Positions 16,875 through 25,054 of a stretch of 64,000 nucleotides of DNA are shown one piece after another. The number at the start of each line of letters is the position of its first letter. The first letter of the stretch is position 1. The stretch lies in contig NZ_JASCXN010000001.1 of the NCBI RefSeq assembly GCF_030010625.1, positions 248,001-312,000 of the forward strand, read 5' to 3'. Source of the DNA: Streptomyces sp. CC208A. Lineage in GTDB: Bacteria > Actinomycetota > Actinomycetes > Streptomycetales > Streptomycetaceae. The translations under genes were made by a program, and so were the position numbers. Under the pieces are notes generated by a model, which searched no databases, was not told where the DNA came from, and saw only the letters and a list, made by a program, of their open reading frames with translations.

Positions 16875-16931
16875 CGGGTGGGCGGATAGAGTGAAAACCC
16901 CAGCAGCGGCGACCGAGGGAGACAGCCAGCC

Positions 16932-17213
16932 GTGATCACCGCGATCGTCCTCATCAAGACCAGCGTGGACCGCATCCCCGAGATCGCGGAGTCGATCGCC
17001 GCGCTCGACAACGTCAGCGAGGTCTTCTCGGTGACCGGTACGTACGACCTCATCGCGATGGTCCGGGTGCCCCGCCACGACGACCTGGCCGAGGTCATCC
17101 CCGGCCGGATCAGCAAGATCCCGGGCGTCGAGGCCACCGACACGCACGTCGCCTTCCGCACGTACTCGCAGCACGACCTGGAAGCGGCCTTCGCCATCGG
17201 CCTGGAGTCCTGA
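16932..17213 (+). CDS. Stand-alone Lrp/AsnC ligand-binding (RAM) domain protein
   Basis: A 93-residue protein that is only the C-terminal alpha/beta sandwich of Lrp/AsnC regulators (ITAIVLIKTS, VFSVTGTYDLIAMVRVP, RISKIPGVEATDTHVAF). It lacks the DNA-binding helix-turn-helix. Such proteins form ring-shaped dimers or octamers that bind amino acids and may modulate full-length Lrp paralogues or enzymes. GTG at 16932 has GAGGGAG about ten bases before it. A hairpin follows the stop, so the unit ends here. Confidence 0.92.
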   Translation: MITAIVLIKTSVDRIPEIAESIAALDNVSEVFSVTGTYDLIAMVRVPRHDDLAEVIPGRISKIPGVEATDTHVAFRTYSQHDLEAAFAIGLES

Positions 17214-17232
17214 GGCCGCACGCACGGCGCAC

Positions 17233-17266
17233 GTGAAGGGGCCTCCCGCCCGGGAGGCCCCTTCAC
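17233..17266. terminator. Bidirectional terminator
   Basis: A 16-bp perfect inverted repeat with a 2-base centre (GTGAAGGGGCCTCCCG at 17233-17248 and its complement at 17251-17266). It lies between convergent stops. Confidence 0.85.
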
Positions 17267-17282
17267 CCGTACGAGTGAGCGA

Positions 17283-18683
17283 TCAGCCGCGGTCCGGGAC
17301 GCAGCGGCCGTCCTCGGTGCGGTACTTCCACCGGGCGCCCTCGCGCACCAGCTCCTTCACGGCGCCGACGAACCGCTGGACGTGCTCGTCCGGCGTACCG
17401 GCGCCGAAGCTGACCCGGATGGCGTTGAGGGACCCCTCTCCCGGGTTCGCCTCGGGGGCGCCGCACTCGCCGACGGCCTCCTGGTCGGAGCCGAGCAGGG
17501 TGCGGACCAGCGGGTGGGCGCAGAAGAGGCCGTCGCGGACGCCGATGCCGTACTCGGCGGAGAGAGCGGCGGCGAAGTGGGAGCTGTTCCAGCCGTCGAC
17601 GACGAAGGAGAGCACGCCGACGCGCGGGGCCTCGTCGCCGAAGAGCGAGAGGACACGGACCTCGGGCACCTCGGCGAGGCCGGCGCGGACGGTGTCGACA
17701 AGGTGCCGCTCGCGGGCGACGAGGGTGTCGAAACCGGCCTCGGTCAACGCCTTGCAGGCGGAGGCGATGGCGTGGACGCCGATGACGTTCGGGGAGCCGG
17801 CCTCGTGGCGGGCCGCGGTGGTGTGCCACTCCACCTCCACCCCGCCGTCGGGCTGGCGCGCCACCGTGCGGGAGGCGCCGCCGCCCGCCAGGTAGGGCTC
17901 GGCCTCCTGGAGCCAGTCGGCGCGGCCGGCGAGGACGCCGGAGCCGAAGGGCGCGTACAGCTTGTGGCCGGAGAAGGCGACCCAGTCCACGTCCAGTTCG
18001 CGCACGGAGACCGGGTGGTGGGGCGCGAGCTGGGCGGCGTCGAGGACGATCCGGGCGCCGTGCGCGTGGGCGGCGGCGGCGAGTTCGCGCACCGGCCACA
18101 GCTCACCGGTCACGTTGGAGGCGCCGGTGACGCAGACGAGGGCGGGGCCGTGGGGCTCGCGGTCGGCGAGGGCGCGCTCCAGGGTCTCGACGGCCTGGGC
18201 GGGGGTGCGCGGCGCGTCGAGGTAGGTGACCTGAGCGTCCCTCCACGGCAGCAGGGAGGCGTGGTGCTCGGTCTCGAAGACGAAGACCCGGCAGTCGGCG
18301 GGGATGACGCGGGCGAGCAGGTTGAGCGAGTCGGTGGTGGAGCGGGTGAAGACGACCTGGTCGCCCTCGCGGCAGTCGAGGAACTCGGCGACGGTGGCGC
18401 GGCTCGACTCGAAGAGGTCGGTGGAGAGCTGGGAGAGGTAGCCGGCGCCGCGGTGGACGCTGCCGTAGTACGGGGCGTAGGCGGCGACGTCGTCCCAGAC
18501 CCGCTGGAGGGCGGGGGCGCTGGCCGCGTAGTCGAGGGCCGCGTAGGTGACCTCGCCGCCGGTGACGAGCGGGACGGTGACGTCACGGCCGAGGACGGGC
18601 AGCGGCCCGGCGCAACAGGCGTCGGCGGAGTCGGCGGAGATGACGGAGGCGGCGGAGGCGGCGGTGTTCGGGCATGCGGACAT
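17283..18683 (-). CDS. Class V aminotransferase (cysteine desulfurase-like) under SAM-IV control
   Basis: A 466-residue PLP enzyme of fold type I, class V. Motifs: TRSTTDSLNLLARV, HHASLLPW, the PLP-binding Asp in LDAAQLAPHH, and Lys241 in FSGHKLYAPFG. The C-terminal half has DGLFCAHPLV with a Cys near the place where SufS-like desulfurases have theirs. The N-terminus has an unusual extension (about 1-35) with Cys4, Cys23 and Cys24. It could release sulfur from cysteine or a related amino acid, or act on another sulfur compound. The upstream SAM-IV riboswitch indicates a link to sulfur amino-acid metabolism. ATG at 18681-18683 follows GGGAGA. Confidence 0.85.
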   Translation of the reverse strand: MSACPNTAASAASVISADSADACCAGPLPVLGRDVTVPLVTGGEVTYAALDYAASAPALQRVWDDVAAYAPYYGSVHRGAGYLSQLSTDLFESSRATVAEFLDCREGDQVVFTRSTTDSLNLLARVIPADCRVFVFETEHHASLLPWRDAQVTYLDAPRTPAQAVETLERALADREPHGPALVCVTGASNVTGELWPVRELAAAAHAHGARIVLDAAQLAPHHPVSVRELDVDWVAFSGHKLYAPFGSGVLAGRADWLQEAEPYLAGGGASRTVARQPDGGVEVEWHTTAARHEAGSPNVIGVHAIASACKALTEAGFDTLVARERHLVDTVRAGLAEVPEVRVLSLFGDEAPRVGVLSFVVDGWNSSHFAAALSAEYGIGVRDGLFCAHPLVRTLLGSDQEAVGECGAPEANPGEGSLNAIRVSFGAGTPDEHVQRFVGAVKELVREGARWKYRTEDGRCVPDRG

Positions 18684-18795
18684 GACGGGATCTCCCGGGA
18701 GGAAAGGGGCGCGAAAGGGCGTGAAGGGACCCGTGGGACGACAGCGCGCGGAAGGGCGCCGCGTACGGGTGTGAGGGGGAGAAGGGGCCGAAGCC

Positions 18796-18816
18796 CTAGC
18801 GCATTCGCTTGCTCAC
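18796..18816 (-). CDS. Candidate six-codon upstream ORF between riboswitch and aminotransferase gene
   Basis: GTG AGC AAG CGA ATG CGC TAG would encode VSKRMR. It has its own AGGAG nine bases upstream and ends 112 bases before the aminotransferase ATG. Such short leader ORFs often couple translation of a leader to expression of the gene below. It lies just after a hairpin that may be the riboswitch expression platform. Translation is not shown by sequence alone. Confidence 0.4.
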   Translation of the reverse strand: MSKRMR

Positions 18817-18840
18817 GGGACACCGCTCCTAGAGGACCAA

Positions 18841-18867
18841 GGACCCCAGGGTGGTGCGCAGGGGTCC
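18841..18867 (-). terminator. Hairpin downstream of the SAM-IV aptamer (possible expression platform)
   Basis: GGACCCC and GGGGTCC form a 7-bp stem immediately after the aptamer and ahead of the AGGAG of the upstream ORF. It may act as a conditional terminator or help to mask the ribosome site in an alternative fold. Judged by eye. Confidence 0.45.
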
Positions 18868-18980
18868 GCGCTTGCCGCAGGCTTCTGCTCGTGCGGCCCG
18901 GTCTTCACCCGGGGCACCCCGCCACGGACGGAGGGTTGCCGGACAGCCAGCCGGGGCTTTGCAGCTGTCACTCATGACCT
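18868..18980 (-). promoter_or_regulatory. SAM-IV riboswitch aptamer
   Basis: In transcript orientation the leader carries the conserved SAM-IV core: GGTCATGAGTGACAGC, CAAAGCCCCGGCTGGC, TGTCCGGCAACCCTCC and GGGGTGCCCCGGGTGA, closed by AGACC. The closing P1 pairs GGTC (18979 side) with GACC. Directly 3' of P1 is a hairpin GCCGCA/TGCGGC, the P5 element that distinguishes SAM-IV from SAM-I. The class is known from actinomycetes upstream of sulfur-metabolism genes and binds S-adenosylmethionine. Here it would lower expression of the class V aminotransferase gene when SAM is plentiful. Boundaries are estimates. Confidence 0.9.
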
Positions 18981-19007
18981 GACGGAAAACCTATGCCAGA
19001 CGATCAC

Positions 19008-19052
19008 GGCCCCGCAACCCCGTCCCGGCATGCGGAACGGGGTGACGGGGCC
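19008..19052 (-). terminator. Terminator after trpD
   Basis: An imperfect stem of two 7-bp GC blocks (GGCCCCG with CGGGGCC and ACCCCGT with ACGGGGT) separated by a 2-base mismatch. It lies 15 bases beyond the trpD stop. Confidence 0.65.
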
Positions 19053-19066
19053 GAACGGCCGAGGGC

Positions 19067-20131
19067 TCAGGCGTTGCTGGCGGCGATCCAGCGCTCCAGG
19101 GAGGCGCGGGCGGCCCCGGAGTCGATCGACTCGGCGGCCCGCGCCATCCCGGCCCGCAGCTGCTCCGCCAGGGTGCCCCCGCCGGGCTCCAGGGCCGTGA
19201 GCGCCGCGGCCGCGTTGAGCAGCACCGCGTCCCGTACCGGCCCGGTCTCGCCGGCCAGGAGCCGCCGGGCGACGTCGGCGTTGTACGAGGCGTCGGCGCC
19301 GCGCAGCGCCTCCAGGGGCACGTAGTCGAGGCCGACGTCCCGCGGGTCGAAGACCTCCTCGCGCACGGCCCCGTCGCGGACCACCCACACCCGGGAGGTG
19401 CCGGTGGTGGTGAGCTCGTCGAGGCCGTCGTCGCCGCGGAAGACGAGGGCCGAGTTGCCGCGCTCGGCGAGCACCCCCGCGACGATCGGCGCCATCCGGG
19501 GGTCGGCGACGCCGACGGCCTGGGCCTTGACCCGGGCGGGGTTGGTGAGCGGGCCGAGCACGTTGAAGGTGGTGCGGATGCCGAGCTGGCCGCGGGCGGC
19601 GGCCACGTGCCGCAGCGAGGGGTGGAACTTCACCGCGAAGCAGATGGTGATGCCGGCCTCCTCGGCGACCTGCGCCACCCGTTCGGGGGTGAGGTCGAGG
19701 TTGATGCCGAGCTTCTCCAGGACGTCGGAGGAGCCGGAGGCGGAGGAGGCGGCGCGGTTGCCGTGCTTGACGACCCTGGTGCCGGTGCCCGCGACGACGA
19801 TCGAGGCCATGGTGGAGATGTTGACGGTCTTGGCGCCGTCGCCGCCGGTGCCGACGATGTCGACGGACGGTCCGGGCACCTCGATCGTGTTGGCGTGCGC
19901 GTACATGGTCCGGACGAGCCCGCCGATCTCCTCGACCGTCTCGCCCTTGGCGCGCAGCGCCACCATGAACCCGGCGATCTGGGCGTCGGTCGCCTCGCCG
20001 CTCATGATCAGGTCCATCGCCCAGGCGGTGTCGTCGGCGGAGAGGTTCCGCCCCTCCAGCAGGCCGTTCAGGAGGACGGGCCAGGAGCGGCCCGCCGTGG
20101 TCGGTCCTCCAGCGGGGGTCACAGCGCTCAT
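19067..20131 (-). CDS. trpD: Anthranilate phosphoribosyltransferase
   Basis: A 354-residue enzyme joining anthranilate to PRPP in tryptophan synthesis. Seen: the PRPP loop [61 protein letters not shown] and GPLTNP, all diagnostic. The frame stays open to 20194. ATG at 20129-20131 was chosen because AGGAG lies seven bases upstream and the family's N-terminal helix ([15 protein letters not shown]) begins soon after. The gene stands alone rather than in a trp operon. From memory, S. coelicolor also has two trpD genes, one at this position beside qcr. The product could serve primary tryptophan supply or a secondary pathway. Confidence 0.96.
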   Translation of the reverse strand: MSAVTPAGGPTTAGRSWPVLLNGLLEGRNLSADDTAWAMDLIMSGEATDAQIAGFMVALRAKGETVEEIGGLVRTMYAHANTIEVPGPSVDIVGTGGDGAKTVNISTMASIVVAGTGTRVVKHGNRAASSASGSSDVLEKLGINLDLTPERVAQVAEEAGITICFAVKFHPSLRHVAAARGQLGIRTTFNVLGPLTNPARVKAQAVGVADPRMAPIVAGVLAERGNSALVFRGDDGLDELTTTGTSRVWVVRDGAVREEVFDPRDVGLDYVPLEALRGADASYNADVARRLLAGETGPVRDAVLLNAAAALTALEPGGGTLAEQLRAGMARAAESIDSGAARASLERWIAASNA

Positions 20132-20194
20132 GGCAGCTCCTGATGATCGTGCGTCGGATACGGGGTCCAGCCTATCGATCCGCCGGGACGGCAA

Positions 20195-20225
20195 AGAGCC
20201 CCGTCCATCGAATGGACGGGGCTCT
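20195..20225 (-). terminator. Terminator of the qcr operon
   Basis: A 14-bp perfect inverted repeat (AGAGCCCCGTCCAT with ATGGACGGGGCTCT) and a 3-base loop, 36 bases past the qcrB stop and ahead of trpD. Confidence 0.85.
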
Positions 20226-20260
20226 CGCCGTGGCGACCTGCCTCAGGAGGTCAGGAGGGA

Positions 20261-21886
20261 TCAGTGGTGGCCGTGGCCGCTCTGGATCTCCTTGTACTCC
20301 TCGAGGGTGGGCTTGGCGACCTGGTTGTCGTCGCCGTAGTAGCCCTTGTTGAGCTTGACCCGGAGCTTCTCCAGCGCGCCGATCTTCCGCTCCACGCCGT
20401 TCTCGTCGACGGCCGGCGGCAGCTGGGCGGGCTCGTACTGCTCGTGCGCGGTGAGCTTGTACAGCTCGCCCTGGCTGAGCGGCTCGTGGACCTCGACGAA
20501 CTCACCGTGCGGCAGGCGCTTGATGATGCCGGACTCGCGGCCGTGCAGCACCTTGTCCTTGTCCCGGCGCTGGAGGCCGAGGCAGATCCGCTTGGTGACG
20601 ATGAACGCGATGACCGGACCGGCGAAGAAGAAGATCCGCACGAACCAGGTGATCGAGTTGATCGACAGGTCGAAGTGGGTCGCCCAGAGGTCGTTTCCAC
20701 CACCGACGAGCATGATCATGTACGCGGTGATCCAGGCGACACCGAAGGCGGTGCGCGTCGGAGCGTTGCGCGGGCGCTGCGCGATGTGGTGCTCGCGCTT
20801 GTCGCCGGTGATCCAGGACTCGATGAACGGGTAGACCGCGATGGCCGCGAGGACCAGCGGGAAGATCGCCAGCGGGATCATCACGCCGAGGACCAGGGTG
20901 TGGCCCCACAGGTTGATCTCCCAGCCCGGCATGACACGGATCAGACCCTCGGCGAAGCCCATGTACCAGTCGGGCTGGGCGCCGGTGGACACCTGGTCCG
21001 GGCGGTACGGGCCGAGGGCCCAGATCGGGTTGATCGAGGCGATCGCGGAGATGACCGCGATGACGCCGAAGACCAGGAAGAAGAAGCCTCCGGCCTTCGC
21101 CATGTACACCGGGAGCAGCGGCATGCCGACGACGTTGTTGTTCGTACGGCCGGGGCCCGCGAAGTGCGTGTGCTTGTGGACGAACACCAGGATCAGGTGC
21201 GCGACCACCAGGCCCAGCATGATGCCGGGGAGCAGCAGCACGTGCGCCGAGTAGAACCGGGCCACGAAGTCGCCGCCGGGGAACTCGCCGCCGAAGAGGA
21301 ACATCGACAGGTAGGTGCCGATGATCGGCACCGACAGGATCGCGCCCTGCATGAAGCGGACACCGGTGCCGGAGAGCAGGTCGTCCGGGAGCGAGTAACC
21401 GGTGAAGCCGGTGAACATGCCCAGGAAGAACAGCAGGAAGCCGAACAGCCAGTTGATCTCACGCGGCTTGCGGAACGCGCCGGTGAAGAAGACGCGCATC
21501 ATGTGCACGAACATGCCGGCGAGGAAGATCAGCGCCGCCCAGTGGTGGATCTGCCGGACGAGCAGACCGCCGCGCACCTCGAAGGAGATGTCCATGGTCG
21601 ACTTGAACGCCTCGGACATCAGCTGTCCCTGGAGCGGGACGTACGAGCCGGCGTACTCCACCTCGTTCATCGACGGGTGGAAGAACATCGTCAGGTAGAC
21701 GCCCGTCAGGATGATGATGAGGAAGCTGTAGAGGCAGATCTCGCCCAGCATGAAGGACCAGTGGTCCGGGAAGATCTTCCGCATGTTGGCCTTGGCCAGC
21801 GTGTAGATCCCCAGGCGGCCGTCGGCCCAGTCGGCGACCCGCTCACCGGCGGGGGCCTTCTTCTGCGTGTTGGTCACAGTGCTCAT
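20261..21886 (-). CDS. qcrB: Cytochrome bcc complex cytochrome b subunit
   Basis: A 541-residue multispan cytochrome b of the actinobacterial menaquinol:cytochrome c reductase (complex III). Its N-terminal helices carry the haem-binding histidines (GLLVRQIHHWAALIF, and FYSAHVLLLPGIMLGLV). The quinol-site PxW segment is ISAIASINPIWALGPYRPD. The C-terminal extension of about 120 residues (GIIKRLPHGEFVEVHEPL) is typical of actinobacteria. It oxidises menaquinol and passes electrons to QcrA and QcrC. A much longer open frame runs upstream through qcrA, but the ATG at 21884-21886 overlaps the qcrA stop as ATGA, giving translational coupling. In actinobacteria this complex forms a supercomplex with the aa3 oxidase encoded nearby. 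Confidence 0.97.
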   Translation of the reverse strand: MSTVTNTQKKAPAGERVADWADGRLGIYTLAKANMRKIFPDHWSFMLGEICLYSFLIIILTGVYLTMFFHPSMNEVEYAGSYVPLQGQLMSEAFKSTMDISFEVRGGLLVRQIHHWAALIFLAGMFVHMMRVFFTGAFRKPREINWLFGFLLFFLGMFTGFTGYSLPDDLLSGTGVRFMQGAILSVPIIGTYLSMFLFGGEFPGGDFVARFYSAHVLLLPGIMLGLVVAHLILVFVHKHTHFAGPGRTNNNVVGMPLLPVYMAKAGGFFFLVFGVIAVISAIASINPIWALGPYRPDQVSTGAQPDWYMGFAEGLIRVMPGWEINLWGHTLVLGVMIPLAIFPLVLAAIAVYPFIESWITGDKREHHIAQRPRNAPTRTAFGVAWITAYMIMLVGGGNDLWATHFDLSINSITWFVRIFFFAGPVIAFIVTKRICLGLQRRDKDKVLHGRESGIIKRLPHGEFVEVHEPLSQGELYKLTAHEQYEPAQLPPAVDENGVERKIGALEKLRVKLNKGYYGDDNQVAKPTLEEYKEIQSGHGHH

Positions 21887-22935
21887 CCGCGCTCCCAGAA
21901 GGCGGGACCGACGGGCTCGTCGAAGTCGCCGTGCGCTTCGAGGAAGCCCTCGTCGTTCACGCCGATCCGCAGCTGCGGGAGGGCGTGACCGGCCGGGCCG
22001 AAGATGACTCGGGCGCCGTCGGACAGGTCGAAGGTGGACTGGTGGCACGGGCAGAGCACGTGGTGCGTCTGCTGCTCGTACAGCGAGATCGGGCAGCCGA
22101 CGTGGGTGCAGATCTTCGAGAAGGCGACGATGCCGTCGTGCGACCACTCGAGCTCGCGCTTGTCCTTGATGTCCTTCGGCTCGATCCGGACGATCATCAG
22201 GGCGGCCTTGGCGATCTGGACCTGGAAGTCGTGGTCGTGCTCCGAGAGGCCCTCGGGCATCGCGAAGGTCAGCGAACCGACGGCGACGTCCTCGGGACGC
22301 AGCGGCTCGTGCGTGTTCATGTTGATGAGCATCTTGCCCCGGGCCCACAGCGTGGTGCGGAGCTTCTTCTCGGGCAGCGGGCCCATGTCGCGCAGCAGCA
22401 TGACGCCGGAGAGCGGCACCAGGGCCAGCGCGCCGAACAGCGTGTTGCGGATGAGCTTGCGGCGACCGAAGCCGGACTCGGCGGCGCCGGCCGCGAAGTC
22501 CGCCATGACCTTCGCCTTGACCTCGGGCGAGGCCTCCATCGGGTGGCGCTCGTCCGCGATCTCGACGTCGGACATCAGGGTGCGGGCCCAGTGGACCGCG
22601 CCCGCGCCGATGAAGAAGAGGGCGAGGCCGAGCGTCCAGCCGAGCGCGAAGTTGAGCGCGGACACGTGGCCGAACGGCCAGATGTACACGATCTTGTCGA
22701 CCGGGAAGATCACGTACGAGGCGATGAAGCCGACGGTGGCCAGCATCGACAGCACGAACATGAAGGCGACCGCACGCTCGGACCGGCGGGCGGCCCGCTC
22801 GTCGATGTCCTGGATGCGCGGCTTGTGGGGCGGAAGGCCCGGGTCGGCGAACGGGTTGTCCGCGACCTTCACCGCGCCGTGCGCGGTGGCCTGCTCTACC
22901 GGCAGGTTCTCTTCTGGAATCTCTTGGGTACTCAT
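21883..22935 (-). CDS. qcrA: Rieske iron-sulfur subunit of the cytochrome bcc complex
   Basis: A 350-residue Rieske protein with three N-terminal membrane spans, the actinobacterial form. Spans fall near residues 45-65, 80-100 and 170-185. The C-terminal Rieske domain binds a 2Fe-2S cluster through CTHVGCPISLY and CPCHQSTFD. It moves electrons from menaquinol at QcrB to the dihaem cytochrome QcrC. It is second in the ctaE-qcrC-qcrA-qcrB run, with 4-base overlaps on both sides. A cytosolic N-terminal region (TQEIPEENLPVEQATAHG) precedes the first span. Confidence 0.97.
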   Translation of the reverse strand: MSTQEIPEENLPVEQATAHGAVKVADNPFADPGLPPHKPRIQDIDERAARRSERAVAFMFVLSMLATVGFIASYVIFPVDKIVYIWPFGHVSALNFALGWTLGLALFFIGAGAVHWARTLMSDVEIADERHPMEASPEVKAKVMADFAAGAAESGFGRRKLIRNTLFGALALVPLSGVMLLRDMGPLPEKKLRTTLWARGKMLINMNTHEPLRPEDVAVGSLTFAMPEGLSEHDHDFQVQIAKAALMIVRIEPKDIKDKRELEWSHDGIVAFSKICTHVGCPISLYEQQTHHVLCPCHQSTFDLSDGARVIFGPAGHALPQLRIGVNDEGFLEAHGDFDEPVGPAFWERG

Positions 22936-23741
22936 GACTTCTTGGCCTTAGCGGTGTGGGCCGCGACCCAGACGGCAACTGCGATCAGCGCGCCCAGACC
23001 GAAGATCCAGGCGAACAGACCCTCGGAGACGGGGCCGAGACCACCGAGCGACAGACCGCCCGGGCTGGGGGTCTCGTCGCCGTTGACAGCCTGGACGTAC
23101 GCGATGATGTCCCTCTTCTGCTGCTCCGGCATGGTCGTGTCAGGGAAGGAGGGCATGTTCTGCGGGCCGGTCTGCATGGCCTCGTAGAGGTGCTTCGGGC
23201 TGACGCCGTTCAGGTCGGGCGCGTACTTGCCGTGCGTGAGGGCACCGCCCTTGCCGGTGAAGTTGTGGCACTGGGCGCAGTTGTTGCGGAACAGCTCGCC
23301 ACCCTTGGCACTGTTGGCACCCGCGGGGTCGTACTGGCCCGGCTTGGGCGTGATGGGACCGGCACCGAGGGAGGCGACGTACGCCGCGAGCTGGTCGATC
23401 TGCGCCTGCGTGTAGATGACCTTCTTCCTCGGGACCTGGGCACCCGGCTGCTGCGCCGGCATACGGCCGGTGCCGACCTGGAAGTCGACGGCCGCGGAGC
23501 CGACGCCGACCAGGGACGGGCCGTCAGAGGTGCCCTGACCGCCGGTTCCGTGGCAGCTGGCGCAGCCGACGGAGTAGAGCTTCTTGCCCTCCTCGATGGC
23601 GAGGGACTGGGCGGTTTCATCGGCCTTCGCCGTGCCCGCGGGCGCGAACGCGGCGTACAGCCCCCCCGTGGCCGCCAGCGCGAGAAGTAGGACGACGACC
23701 GCCGCCAGCGGATGGCGTCGTCGTGCGGAGAGCTTTTTCAC
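22932..23741 (-). CDS. qcrC: Dihaem cytochrome c subunit of the cytochrome bcc complex
   Basis: A 269-residue membrane-anchored cytochrome c: N-terminal anchor or signal segment (about 12-34), two haem c sites CASCH and CAQCH in two similar domains, and a C-terminal span (about 240-260) ending in Lys-rich residues. In actinobacteria this dihaem subunit replaces a soluble cytochrome c and hands electrons directly to CtaC of the aa3 oxidase. The start is GTG at 23739-23741 (KKLSARRRHPLAAVV). The stop overlaps the qcrA start as ATGA. A 74-base gap separates it from ctaE upstream. Confidence 0.97.
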   Translation of the reverse strand: MKKLSARRRHPLAAVVVLLLALAATGGLYAAFAPAGTAKADETAQSLAIEEGKKLYSVGCASCHGTGGQGTSDGPSLVGVGSAAVDFQVGTGRMPAQQPGAQVPRKKVIYTQAQIDQLAAYVASLGAGPITPKPGQYDPAGANSAKGGELFRNNCAQCHNFTGKGGALTHGKYAPDLNGVSPKHLYEAMQTGPQNMPSFPDTTMPEQQKRDIIAYVQAVNGDETPSPGGLSLGGLGPVSEGLFAWIFGLGALIAVAVWVAAHTAKAKKS

Positions 23742-23815
23742 GGATTACCCCGGTGTCAGGATCTTCTGCGTCGATGCTTGCTGGATGTCGGTCCGCCGCG
23801 AAGGGCGGTGGCCGA

Positions 23816-24436
23816 CTACTTGATCATGTAGATCGTGGCGAAGAGGCCGATCCAGACGACATCGACGAAGTGCCAGTAGTAGGACACGACGATGGCGGCG
23901 GTTGCCTGCTCGTGAGTGAACCTCTTGGCGGCGTAGGTCCGGCCGAGGACCAGCAGGAAGGCGATGAGACCGCCCGTCACGTGCAGGCCGTGGAAGCCGG
24001 TGGTCAGGTAGAACACCGTGCCGTACGGGCCGGACGAGAGCGAGAGGCCCTCGTGCTTGACCAGCTCGGTGTACTCGAAGACCTGGCCGCCGATGAAGAT
24101 CGCACCCATCACGAACGTGATGATGAACCACGTCCGGAGCTTCTTCACGTCGCCCCGCTCCGCGGCGAAGACGCCGAGCTGGCAGGTGAGGGAGGAGAGC
24201 ACCAGGATCGTGGTGTTGGTCGCCGAGAAGGGGAAGTTCAGGGCCGAGGCCTCTTCCGCCCAATACTCGGGACCCGTCACCGATCGCAGGGTGAAGTACA
24301 TCGCGAAGAGGGCCGCGAAGAACATCAGCTCGGAACTCAGCCAGATGATGGTTCCGACGCTGGTGAGGTTCGGTCGATTGACCGACGGGTGCGCGTGCCC
24401 GGTTTCTACTGTCGTTACTGTCGCCACGACCGACAT
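23816..24436 (-). CDS. ctaE: aa3-type cytochrome c oxidase subunit III
   Basis: A 206-residue protein with five membrane spans, matching actinobacterial subunit III. Characteristic segments are [52 protein letters not shown] (family histidines) and a C-terminal [15 protein letters not shown]. It supports the catalytic subunit CtaD, probably stabilising the proton path. It leads the ctaE-qcrCAB unit, as in other actinobacteria, while ctaCDF lies 2 kb away. The ATG at 24434-24436 lacks a strong ribosome site. A divergent gene starts 201 bases upstream, so both promoters must lie between. Confidence 0.96.
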   Translation of the reverse strand: MSVVATVTTVETGHAHPSVNRPNLTSVGTIIWLSSELMFFAALFAMYFTLRSVTGPEYWAEEASALNFPFSATNTTILVLSSLTCQLGVFAAERGDVKKLRTWFIITFVMGAIFIGGQVFEYTELVKHEGLSLSSGPYGTVFYLTTGFHGLHVTGGLIAFLLVLGRTYAAKRFTHEQATAAIVVSYYWHFVDVVWIGLFATIYMIK

Positions 24437-24562
24437 TATGTCGGTCGCTTATCCCGCCCTCACTCCGGGGGGTGCCGTTCGGAGTGTCAGAGGGGTGTGT
24501 CCAGCCCGAACGGCCCATCGGGGGGACCGCCGGGCAACCTTCGAACAGGTGTTGAACGGGTG

Positions 24563-24589
24563 TTGACGGGGTGTGGAGCGGAGTAGCAT
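24563..24589 (+). promoter_or_regulatory. Candidate promoter of the receiver-like gene
   Basis: TTGACG at 24563-24568 and TAGCAT at 24584-24589 match vegetative -35 and -10 elements but with a short 15-base spacer. Upstream there is a run of near-repeats GGTGTTGAACG and GGTGTTGACG. Confidence 0.4.
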
Positions 24590-24637
24590 CCGGCGCATCG
24601 GTCGAGGACGACCGCCCGCCTTCCGGACGGAGGAACG

Positions 24638-25039
24638 ATGCAGTCGAGTGCCACGGTCCTGGTCTACAGCGACGACGCGAACACCCGGGAGCAGGTCCGG
24701 CTCGCCGCCGGGCGGCGGCCCGCGGCCGACGTGCCCACGGTGGAGTTCGTGGAGTGCGCGACGCTCCCGGCCGTGCTGAAGCGGCTCGACGAGGGCGGGA
24801 TCGACGTCTGCGTCCTCGACGGCGAGGCCGTCCCGGCGGGCGGCATGGGCGTCTGCCGGCAGATCAAGGACGAGGTCTTCCGCTGCCCGCCGGTGCTGCT
24901 GCTGATCGGCCGCCCGCAGGACGCCTGGCTGGCCACCTGGAGCCGCGCGGACGCCGCCGTCACCCTTCCGGTGGAACCGGTCGAGTTCGCGGCCTCCCTG
25001 GCGGGCCTGCTCCGCTCCCGCCTGTCCCTCGACGCGTAG
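24638..25039 (+). CDS. Response-regulator receiver-like protein lacking the conserved lysine
   Basis: A 133-residue single domain with the alpha/beta pattern of CheY-like receivers: VLVYSDDANTREQV (acidic pair Asp12-Asp13), IDVCVLDGEAVPAGG (Asp61 at the phosphorylation position) and a final VTLPVEPVEF. The usual invariant Lys before the last Pro is replaced (LPVEP), and the Thr/Ser strand reads VLLLIGRP, so this is probably a pseudo-receiver. There is no output domain. It lies between the ctaE-qcr and ctaCDF operons and is divergent from ctaE, a position conserved, as I recall, in Streptomyces. A regulatory or assembly link to the oxidase is inference. ATG 24638 follows GGAGGAACG. Confidence 0.8.
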   Translation: MQSSATVLVYSDDANTREQVRLAAGRRPAADVPTVEFVECATLPAVLKRLDEGGIDVCVLDGEAVPAGGMGVCRQIKDEVFRCPPVLLLIGRPQDAWLATWSRADAAVTLPVEPVEFAASLAGLLRSRLSLDA

Positions 25040-25054
25040 GCCCGCGGACGGGCT

